DNA of 30,644 nt, taken from the NCBI GenBank assembly GCA_964511185.1, contig CAZEDU010000058.1:1-30644 (forward strand), in the 5' to 3' direction. Under the pieces are notes generated by a model. It was not told the origin of the DNA and did no database searches. It worked only from the letters and a program-made list of their open reading frames with translations. Numbering within the stretch: the first letter of the stretch is position 1; each line of letters opens with the position of its first letter. The stretch comes from CAZEDU01 sp964511185. Its GTDB lineage: Bacteria; Myxococcota; Myxococcia; Myxococcales; Myxococcaceae. The position numbers and the translations under genes are program-made. This document shows, one piece after another, positions 24,774-30,644 of the stretch.

Positions 24774-26135
24774 TCAGCGCCTCAAAATCGTCGCGCGCCC
24801 AATCCGCTCCGTCACCTCGAAGCCGTTCGCCTTCAGCTCCTCGAGCGCCCTGCCGTCGTAAGTCACCGCGCGGTTGATGCGGCGGTCGACCATCGCCTGC
24901 CGAAACGCGCCGTCGTGCGGCCAGTCGCAGACCAGCCAGGGAATGTTCCTCCCAATGTAGAAGAAGCCCGGCGTGCCCCAGAGCCCTTCGTTGACGATGA
25001 GCAGGCCCGTGGCGTCCGCTCGCGTCGCCTTCACCACCGCGCGGAACTGATCCGCCCGTTGCACCGAAAGCTTGGTCCGGAAGAAGAACGGAGCGAGGGA
25101 GGCGGCCAGGGCGACCCCCAGCGCCCATCGCCGAAGGGTCGCGCGCCCGAGCTTGTCGACGAGCGCGATGAGCCCCGGGGCGCACGCCACCGCGAAGAGC
25201 ACGAGCGCGGGGTACGCGAAGCGGTGCTCCTTGTGCGGGGTGAGGACGATCGCCACGGCGTAGAGCAGCGCCATCGTCAGCGGCAGCGGCGCCCACGGGC
25301 GCCTCCTCTCCACGATGAAGGGAATGCCGAGCCATGCCCAGAGCGGCGCGTCCAGCAAGGTCGAGAGGTAGAAGCGCGCCGGGTCTTGGCCGAACTGCTG
25401 GGCCGCTTTTCCCGAGAGCACGTTGAAGTCGACGTACTGAATGAAGGAGTGGAACGGCTTGCCCCACGTCGCCCAGTCGAGCGCGCCCAGGCCGAGCGCG
25501 ACGGCCAAGCCGCCGACGCTGGTCCAGACGAGCGCGCGGTATTTGCCTGCCAGCAGCAGCCACCCGAGCGCCGCGAGGACGCAGACCGCCGAGCCGTAGC
25601 GCGCGACGACCGCGAAGCCCAAAAACGCGCCGCCCGCGAGCGCGCGGCGCCGCAGGTACGGCGCGTCGAGCGCGTCGACCGCGAGCAACAAGAACGAGGT
25701 CGAGATCGACTCGCCCATCGTCCGGCCCGCGAAGGTGAGCACCGGCGCGTAGAGCCCGACCAGCGCGGTGCAGAGGAGCGCCCGCGTCGGGTCGACGCGT
25801 CGGGCCGCGTAGCGGTAGACCGCGAAGAGCGAGGCGGCGTGGAGCGCGAGCTGCGGCAGCTCCAGGACGGCCCGGTAGCCCACCGGGTGCTCGATGCCGA
25901 GCGCCGCCGCGAGCTTGAGCAGCGCGGCGAAGACGAGCGGCACCGCCCAGTTGCGCAAGCCGACCCGCCACTCCCAGGCCAGGACGCCGTAGCCGAACGC
26001 GCGGTGGTACGCGGGCTCGAGCGCCTGGAAGAGCTCGTCGGGGTGAACGCGGCCCAGCTGCGCGACGGCGATGACGGCGGGGAGCAGCGCCATCGTCCAG
26101 ACGACCGCGCGGTGCGCCGGGCGTTTCAAGAGCAT
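24774..26135 (-). CDS. GT22 family (ALG9/PIG-B-like) mannosyltransferase
   Basis: A 453-residue polytopic membrane glycosyltransferase of the GT-C fold, using a lipid-phosphate sugar donor. The signature H31-P-D-E34 followed by LFQALE lies in the first outside loop and is the key acidic motif of family GT22 (eukaryotic ALG9, ALG12, PIG-B). About nine to eleven hydrophobic helices follow. The glycan acceptor is unknown; polyprenol-linked mannose made by the GT2 at 16776 is a possible donor but that is speculation. The ATG at 26135 was preferred to an in-frame start 33 bp upstream. It is inserted on the opposite strand between the SRP RNA and dnaX, which are neighbours in other phyla. Confidence 0.85.
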   Translation of the reverse strand: MLLKRPAHRAVVWTMALLPAVIAVAQLGRVHPDELFQALEPAYHRAFGYGVLAWEWRVGLRNWAVPLVFAALLKLAAALGIEHPVGYRAVLELPQLALHAASLFAVYRYAARRVDPTRALLCTALVGLYAPVLTFAGRTMGESISTSFLLLAVDALDAPYLRRRALAGGAFLGFAVVARYGSAVCVLAALGWLLLAGKYRALVWTSVGGLAVALGLGALDWATWGKPFHSFIQYVDFNVLSGKAAQQFGQDPARFYLSTLLDAPLWAWLGIPFIVERRRPWAPLPLTMALLYAVAIVLTPHKEHRFAYPALVLFAVACAPGLIALVDKLGRATLRRWALGVALAASLAPFFFRTKLSVQRADQFRAVVKATRADATGLLIVNEGLWGTPGFFYIGRNIPWLVCDWPHDGAFRQAMVDRRINRAVTYDGRALEELKANGFEVTERIGRATILRR

Positions 26136-26256
26136 GGGTGGGCGAGCTACCCCGGTGGCCCGGGGCAAGACAAGCTCCGAGCGCGCGGCCCGCGGCGCCA
26201 GCGGGTGACGCGCGCTCGGTGGACGCGGGAGGACCGTTTCGCTAAGGAACCTCTCA

Positions 26257-26619
26257 ATGAGCTACTTGGTCCTCGCGCGCAAATGGCGCCCCCAGACGTT
26301 CCAGGACATGACGGGCCAGGAGCACGTCGTCCGCACGCTGGCCAACGCCTTCAAGCTGAACCGCGTGGCGCACGCGTACCTGTTCTGCGGCCCGCGCGGC
26401 GTAGGCAAGACGACGGCCGCGCGCCTGCTCGCCAAGGCGCTCAACTGCGAGCAGGGCCCGACAGCCGAGCCGTGCGGCAAGTGCCAGGCGTGCGTGGAGA
26501 TCACCGCGGGAACGTCGGTCGACGTGGCGGAGATCGACGGAGCGTCGAACAACGGCGTCGAGAACGTGCGGCGTTCAACGCGCTGCTCAAGACGCTCGAA
26601 GAGCCGCCCGGCCACGTGA
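26257..26619 (+). CDS. dnaX: dnaX part 1: nucleotide-binding start and zinc module
   Basis: In this frame the product begins with MSYLVLARKWRPQTFQD, the standard DnaX start, carries Walker A as GPRGVGKTTAARLL (about residues 45-58) and the four zinc cysteines (C-N-C, then CGKCQAC), and runs to the conserved GASNNGVENVR. It then leaves the family sequence at 26570 and ends in 15 unrelated residues, because the next conserved block is in another frame. Confidence 0.8.
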   Translation: MSYLVLARKWRPQTFQDMTGQEHVVRTLANAFKLNRVAHAYLFCGPRGVGKTTAARLLAKALNCEQGPTAEPCGKCQACVEITAGTSVDVAEIDGASNNGVENVRRSTRCSRRSKSRPAT

Positions 26620-27407
26620 AGTTCATCTTCGCTACCACCGAGGCGCACAAGCTGCCCGACACGATTCTCTCGCGCTGCCAGCGCCACAACTTCCGGCGCA
26701 TCCCCGCGGCGCGCATGCTCGAGCGGCTCAAGCAGATCTGCGCGGCCGAGAAGGTGACCCTCTCGGACCGCTCGCTCTCGCTGGTGGTGCGGCAGTCGGA
26801 GGGCGGCATGCGCGACGCGCTGTCGCTGGTGGATCAGATCATCTCCGCCTGCGGCGACGCGCCGACCGACGAGGCGGTGGCCGAAGCGCTCGGCACCGTC
26901 GATCGCACGATGGTGCACGGGTTCGCCGAGGCGCTGGTGCGGCGCGACACCGGCGCGCTGCTGCGGCTGGTCGACGAGGCCTTCAACCGCGGGGTCGACC
27001 TGAAGCGGCTGGCGGAGGAGATCGCCTTTCAGCTCCGGCACGTGTTCGTCGCCAAGGCCACCGGCGCGGCGCCCAGCGAGCTGGCCGAGAGCGACCAGCA
27101 GGCGGTGCAGGCGCTGGCGCGCGAAGCGGACGTCGCGCAGCTCACCCGCATCTTCGACATCGTGCACGGCGCGATTTGGGAGCTGGGCCGCGCGGCGCAG
27201 CCTCGCCTCACGCTGGAGATGACGCTGCTCAAGGCGGTGCAGCTGGCGCCCGCGGCGTCGATTCCCGAGCTCATCGCCACCGTCGAAAAGCTCGCGGGCG
27301 GAGGGCCCGCGGTCTCGAAGAAGTCGGGGACAGTCCCCGCGGGGGACAGCCCCCAGCCGAGCGGAGCGCCTGGAGGTCGCTCCGCGCCCGGTCCCTTTCG
27401 CGCCTGA
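26571..27407 (+). CDS. dnaX: dnaX part 2: sensor 1, domains II-III, gamma-like end
   Basis: From 26571 the frame reads AFNALLKTLEEPPGHVKFIF, then SRCQRHNFRRI and GGMRDALSLVDQ (sensor 2 region), followed by the domain III oligomerisation helices to about 27300. It ends at TGA 27405-27407 after a Gly/Ser/Pro-rich stretch. Counting back the missing codons, the frame end falls near residue 413 of an intact protein, close to the 431 residues of E. coli gamma. Confidence 0.8.
   Translation, partial: AFNALLKTLEEPPGHVKFIFATTEAHKLPDTILSRCQRHNFRRIPAARMLERLKQICAAEKVTLSDRSLSLVVRQSEGGMRDALSLVDQIISACGDAPTDEAVAEALGTVDRTMVHGFAEALVRRDTGALLRLVDEAFNRGVDLKRLAEEIAFQLRHVFVAKATGAAPSELAESDQQAVQALAREADVAQLTRIFDIVHGAIWELGRAAQPRLTLEMTLLKAVQLAPAASIPELIATVEKLAGGGPAVSKKSGTVPAGDSPQPSGAPGGRSAPGPFRA
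27326..27385. repeat. Tandem palindromes and hairpin inside dnaX
   Basis: GGGGACAGTCCCC (27326-27338) and GGGGGACAGCCCCC (27341-27354) lie side by side, followed by an 8-bp hairpin GCGGAGCG/CGCTCCGC (27361-27368 and 27378-27385, 9-nt loop). The first two share the core of the terminator at 24732-24767. It looks like a small dispersed REP-like element that entered the linker of dnaX. The coding frame changes here. Confidence 0.55.
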
Positions 27408-27990
27408 AGCGGCTGCGCCCAAGCCCCCCGTTGTCACCGGCGACGTGAAGCTCTACGCGCCGGAGGGACCCGCCGACGGCTGCGCGTCGGGCGCGTGCCT
27501 GCCGGACGAGGCGCCGAAGGCCGCTCCGCCGCCGTCTTCGGAGCCGGCGGACTTGCGCTGGAAGCGCGCGGTGGAGGCGGTTCGGGCCGCCTCGCCTCGC
27601 TATGGAAAGTCGCTCGGTTTCGGGCGGCTGATGGCCCTGACGGCGACGGAGGTGAAGCTCGGCTTCACGGCCGACGCGGCCTTCCACCGCGCCACCGTGA
27701 CCGGGACGGCGCGCGCCAACATCGAGAAGCTCCTCTCCGAGAAGCTCGGCGGTCCCATCCGCATCGCCATCGAGATGAACGAGGCGGCGATCGCCGCGGC
27801 GCCCAAGAGCGTGGCGGAAGAGGAGGCCCTCGGCCGGACCGTGCGCGAGCGGAGCATCGAGGACAAGGTCCGCAGCCACCCGGCGGTGCAAGCGACGATG
27901 CGGCTTTTGGGGGGCGAGCTCGAGCACGTGCAGGTGCTGGAGAAGGAAGCCGGCGGCCCCGACGCGGAGCCTCCGGACGAGAGGTCCTGA
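27362..27990 (+). CDS. dnaX: dnaX part 3: tau-specific C-terminal region
   Basis: This frame becomes protein-like from about 27362 (codons with better third-position GC than the overlapping frame) and reads a Pro/Ala-rich linker followed by an alpha/beta domain, LRWKRAVEAVRAASPRYGKS then VKLGFTADAAFHRATV and LGGPIRIAIEM, which fits the C-terminal tau domain of DnaX that contacts the polymerase. An internal GTG at 27445 could start it alone, but there is no ribosome-binding site. It ends 67 bp before ybaB. Confidence 0.75.
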
Positions 27991-28057
27991 CAACCGCGCT
28001 CGGAAGGCGATAAACAGCCTCCACCTTCACTTCACGAGCACTTCCCGAGAACGAACC

Positions 28058-28375
28058 ATGCCCGGCATCGACCTCAACTACTTCATCCGTCAGGCCAACA
28101 AGCTCACCGAGAAGATCGAGCAGCGAAAGAAGGAGCTCGCCGACGAGACCGTCGAGGGCAAGGCGGGCGACGGGCTGGTCACGGTCGTGGCCACCGGCAC
28201 GCAGGAGATCAAGACCATCAAGATCGACAAGCGCGCGGTCGACGCCACGGACACGGCGATGCTCGAGGACCTGGTGACCGCCGCGGTGAACGCGGCGCTG
28301 GCGCAGAGCCGGGAGCACATGCAGAAGGAGCTCGCGAAGATTTCGGGCGGCGTGAAGATCCCGGGGCTCACCTAA
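28058..28375 (+). CDS. ybaB: YbaB/EbfC nucleoid-associated protein
   Basis: A 105-residue small DNA-binding protein that forms tweezer-like dimers. The N-terminal helix (residues 5-35, with IRQANKLTEKIEQRKKELAD) is followed by the conserved strands GDGLVTVVATGTQEIKTIKI and a C-terminal helix ending with a short Gly-containing tail. The position between dnaX and recR is the standard one for this gene in many phyla. Ribosome-binding site is weak (CGAGAACGAACC). It ends 5 bp before recR, so the two are co-translated. Confidence 0.93.
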   Translation: MPGIDLNYFIRQANKLTEKIEQRKKELADETVEGKAGDGLVTVVATGTQEIKTIKIDKRAVDATDTAMLEDLVTAAVNAALAQSREHMQKELAKISGGVKIPGLT

Positions 28376-28380
28376 AGCCA

Positions 28381-28974
28381 ATGACGCCCGACCCGTTGAA
28401 TCGATTGGTCGCGCAGCTGGCGAAGCTGCCCGGCATCGGCGAGAAGACCGCGCAGCGGTTGGCCTTCTTCATCCTCCGCGCGCCCCGCGAGTACGCGCGC
28501 GAGCTGTCGCAGGCGGTGACCGAAGTGGTCGAGAAGGTCCGGCTGTGCAGCCGCTGCTTCGCTCTGACCGACGGCGAGCTGTGCGCGCTGTGCCAGGACG
28601 CGCGACGCGACGACAAGGTGTTGTGCGTGATCGAAGGCATCGCCGACCAGATGGCGATCGAGAAGACGCGGGAGTTCAAGGGCCGCTACCACGTTCTCCA
28701 CGGGGTGCTGTCGCCGCTCGAGGGCGTGGGTCCGGATCAGCTGCGCATCAAGGAGCTGCTCGGGCGGCTTCAGGAAGGGAAGGTCGAAGAGGTCATCGTG
28801 GCGACGAACCCCGATGTCGAGGGAGAGGCGACCGCGCTGTACCTCACGCGCCTGCTCAAGCCGATGGGCATCAAGGTGACGCGCATCGCGCAAGGCCTCC
28901 CGATGGGTGGGGATTTAGAGTACGCGGATCAAGCGACGCTGGCGCGCGCGCTCACGGCCCGCCGGGAGCTGTAG
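28381..28974 (+). CDS. recR: Recombination mediator protein RecR
   Basis: A 197-residue protein that, with RecO (and RecF), helps load RecA on single-stranded DNA gaps. The helix-hairpin-helix is at about residues 13-30 (KLPGIGEKTAQRLAFF), the zinc finger uses C56, C59, C68 and C71, and the Toprim domain follows (LCVIEGIADQMAIE, then VIVATNPDVEGEATALYL) with the Walker-B-like C-terminus GLPMGGDLEYADQATL. Length is normal for the family. It is the last gene of the dnaX operon and is convergent with the kinase at 28980, five bases apart. Confidence 0.97.
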   Translation: MTPDPLNRLVAQLAKLPGIGEKTAQRLAFFILRAPREYARELSQAVTEVVEKVRLCSRCFALTDGELCALCQDARRDDKVLCVIEGIADQMAIEKTREFKGRYHVLHGVLSPLEGVGPDQLRIKELLGRLQEGKVEEVIVATNPDVEGEATALYLTRLLKPMGIKVTRIAQGLPMGGDLEYADQATLARALTARREL

Positions 28975-28979
28975 CCCAC

Positions 28980-30644
28980 TCACCGCTTCACTTCGTACGA
29001 GAACGGCAGCGTGATGGTGACCTCGCGGTCGACGTGCCGCGGGAAGGTGATCCGCTTCACCTTGTCCTCGAAGCAGCTCCCCAGCCGCGTCCCCGCCACG
29101 TCTCCCGCCAGCTTCGCGTCGCTCACCTTCCCTGAAGACACGATGGTGAACGTCACGTTGAAGCGAATCGAGCTCTTGTTCTCCGCCAGGAGATCCTCTC
29201 GGAACTGATCCGAGCACGACATGATCCGCCCCAGGTTCCGGTTCACCGTGCTCTGGATGATGCCGGTCGTGAGCGTCACCGGCTTCGACGGCTGAGGGGA
29301 CTGGGGCTTGGGAGGCTCCACCGCCGGCGTCGGTGGCGTGGGCTCGGGCGTGGGAGCAGCCGTCGGCGCCGCGCTCGGCGGGACCGGCGCCGGCGTCGGG
29401 CTCGGCACTGGCGTGGCGACCGGCGGCGCCGACGGCCGGAGCGCGAAGTACGCCGCCGCGGCGATGATCCCAAACCCCACCAGCACCGCGCCGAGCACCG
29501 GCACGAGCGGAAACGCGGCCTTCTTCTGCGGCAGCGCCGGCGGCGTGGTCGAAGCCACCGCCGCCACCGACGGGCCCGTCGGCGTGGCCGACTTCGAAGG
29601 CACCGGCGGCGGCTGCGCCACCGTCACCTCGGGCTCGGTCTTTGGCGCGTACGGGTTCGAGAACCCCGGCACGTCCACGCCGGTCGCCGCCATCGCCGCG
29701 AGCGTCGGGATCTTCGAGCGGCTCGCGACGCGCTCGTCGCCGAAGAACTGCCGCAGGAACGCCGACACTTCGCGCCCGCCGCTCGCGGACGTGGTCGACG
29801 CGACGAACTTCTCCAGATCGGCCGCGAGCTCGGCCGCCGTCTGGTAGCGGTCCTCGGGCTTGGTGGCCATCGCCTTGAGCACCACCGCCTCGAGCTCGGG
29901 CGGCAGATCGGGCCGCAGCTGGCGCGGCGGCACGAAGTCGCACTGCAGCACCGCGTTCAAAATCGCCAGGTCGTTGTCCCGTTGAAACGCCCGCACGCCC
30001 GTCATCGCCTCGTACAGCGACACCCCGAGCGCGAAGATGTCCGCGCGGCGATCCACCTGCGCGCCCCGCGCCTGCTCGGGCGCCATGTACATGTACTTGC
30101 CCTTCACCACCCCGGCCGTCGTCTGCGGCCCGATGCGCGACTCCGCCTTCGCGATGCCGAAGTCGAGCAGCTTCACCTGCCCTTGGTAGGTCACGTAGAT
30201 GTTCGACGGCGAGATGTCGCGGTGCACGATGTTGAGCGGGTTGCCCTGCTCGTCGGAGAACTCGTGCGCGAAGTTCAGCCCGTGCGCCGCCTCGATGATG
30301 ATCCGCAGCGCCACTCCCATCGGCACGAACTCGCGCCGCCGCGCCGCCGTCCGCAGCACCGTGGCGAAGTCCTCGCCCGCCAGGTACTCCATCGAGATGT
30401 AGTAGCAGCCGTCGGCCAGACCGAGATCGTTGATGGTGATGATGTTCTGGTGCGCCAGCCGCGCCGCCAACCGCGCCTCGTCCAAGAACATGCCGACGAA
30501 GTCCGGCACCGACGACAGGTGCGGCAACATTCGCTTGATGACGACGTTGCGCTCGAACCCTTCCGCGCCCACCTGCTTGGCGAGAAAGATCTCCGCCATG
30601 CCGCCTTCGGCCAGCTTCTTCACCAGGAAGTACTTGCCGTAGGC
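28980..30644 (-). CDS. Membrane Ser/Thr protein kinase with AgmX/PglI C-terminal domain (partial)
   Basis: A eukaryote-like kinase cut by the window end: the frame stays open to 30644 and the N-terminal residues YGKYFLVKK before the glycine loop (LAEGGMAEIFLAKQ) are visible, so only a few N-terminal residues are missing. Lys in VVIKRML, IVHRDISPSN, LLDFGIAKA and MAPEQ are intact. After the kinase come a Pro-rich linker, one transmembrane helix (FPLVPVLGAVLVGFGIIAAA), a long PTP-repeat spacer and a C-terminal segment of about 95 residues (from TTGIIQSTVNRNLGRIMSCS to the end, with VTFTIVSSGKVSDAKL and CFEDKVKRITFP) that matches the AgmX/PglI C-terminal, TonB-like domain. This domain probably sits in the periplasm as the sensing part. 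Convergent with recR. Confidence 0.9.
   Translation of the reverse strand, partial: AYGKYFLVKKLAEGGMAEIFLAKQVGAEGFERNVVIKRMLPHLSSVPDFVGMFLDEARLAARLAHQNIITINDLGLADGCYYISMEYLAGEDFATVLRTAARRREFVPMGVALRIIIEAAHGLNFAHEFSDEQGNPLNIVHRDISPSNIYVTYQGQVKLLDFGIAKAESRIGPQTTAGVVKGKYMYMAPEQARGAQVDRRADIFALGVSLYEAMTGVRAFQRDNDLAILNAVLQCDFVPPRQLRPDLPPELEAVVLKAMATKPEDRYQTAAELAADLEKFVASTTSASGGREVSAFLRQFFGDERVASRSKIPTLAAMAATGVDVPGFSNPYAPKTEPEVTVAQPPPVPSKSATPTGPSVAAVASTTPPALPQKKAAFPLVPVLGAVLVGFGIIAAAAYFALRPSAPPVATPVPSPTPAPVPPSAAPTAAPTPEPTPPTPAVEPPKPQSPQPSKPVTLTTGIIQSTVNRNLGRIMSCSDQFREDLLAENKSSIRFNVTFTIVSSGKVSDAKLAGDVAGTRLGSCFEDKVKRITFPRHVDREVTITLPFSYEVKR

Larger units (their letters stand above)
26257..27990 (+). 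pseudogene. dnaX: DNA polymerase III subunit gamma/tau, disrupted as read
   Basis: The clamp-loader ATPase gene, which loads the beta sliding clamp on DNA. It is preceded by AAGGA eight bases before ATG. As assembled, it is split over three frames: residues 1 to about 105 in one frame, the middle (from 26571) in a second, and the tau C-terminal part (to 27990) in a third. The first break removes about 30 codons, including the Walker B DExH segment; the second lies at a palindromic element in the linker before the tau tail. dnaX is essential, so an assembly error at the first break is more likely than a true pseudogene. The second break could be an error, a real insertion, or recoding. It heads a dnaX-ybaB-recR operon. 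Confidence 0.85.

Noticed and set aside
24364..25971. Minus-strand frame through tRNA genes, SRP RNA and GT22
   Set aside because: It covers stable RNA genes and gives Ala/Arg-rich sequence; the GT22 frame has the HPDE motif and membrane helices.

Overview
The window is a high-GC (roughly two-thirds G+C, strong GC3 bias) stretch of bacterial chromosome. It most likely comes from the Myxococcota. The lineage call rests on gene content: two serine/threonine kinases with a membrane anchor and PEGA-type or AgmX/PglI-type C-termini, a zinc-ribbon + GYF + TPR giant protein, a four-PAS histidine kinase, and a candidate sigma-54 promoter. A run of 10 N at 15633-15642 shows this is a draft scaffold, and two loci (the kinase at 14-15.8 kb and dnaX at 26.2-28 kb) carry signs of assembly damage or real disruption.

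Layout. 0.1-5 kb: a minus-strand operon of a large membrane TPR protein, a small membrane protein and a LYC1-like GNAT acetyltransferase, divergent from a small lipoprotein. 5.5-5.7 kb: a highly structured stretch ending in an intrinsic terminator, a candidate small RNA or structured 3' UTR. 5.7-9.5 kb: an atypical SDR epimerase, a PGRP-type amidase lipoprotein with a candidate sigma-54 promoter, and an ECF sigma factor divergent from a DoxX-like protein. 9.5-13.65 kb: a PlsC-type acyltransferase, a secreted TPR-like protein and a PAS-rich hybrid-free histidine kinase. 13.67-17.5 kb: a minus-strand operon of GT2 glycosyltransferase, NodB-type deacetylase, Ser/Thr kinase (with the N gap) and DUF3817 protein. 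17.65-21.4 kb: a 1253-residue zinc-ribbon/VPLPG-repeat/GYF/TPR membrane protein.

21.46-29 kb is an information-processing block: serS, a LuxR-type response regulator on the other strand, then tRNA-Ser(UGA), tRNA-Ser(GCU), tRNA-Arg(ACG), tadA, tRNA-Ser(CGA), tRNA-Ser(GGA), the SRP RNA, and (after an inserted opposite-strand GT22 glycosyltransferase) dnaX, ybaB and recR. All four standard serine anticodons lie beside the serine synthetase, and the only tRNA that TadA normally edits lies 28 bp before tadA. The same gene order skeleton (serS, tRNA-Ser, tadA, SRP RNA, dnaX, ybaB, recR) is known from Bacillus subtilis, so this looks like an ancient arrangement. As read here, dnaX lacks about 30 codons including Walker B and changes frame at a palindromic element close to where E. 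coli makes its short gamma form. The window ends inside a second Ser/Thr kinase with an AgmX/PglI C-terminal domain.

No CRISPR array, prophage, integrase or complete insertion sequence was seen. No stretch longer than 300 bases lacks a gene; the largest gaps are 5485-5702 (structured RNA candidate), 8021-8257 (candidate sigma-54 promoter) and 23379-23598 (tRNA promoter).
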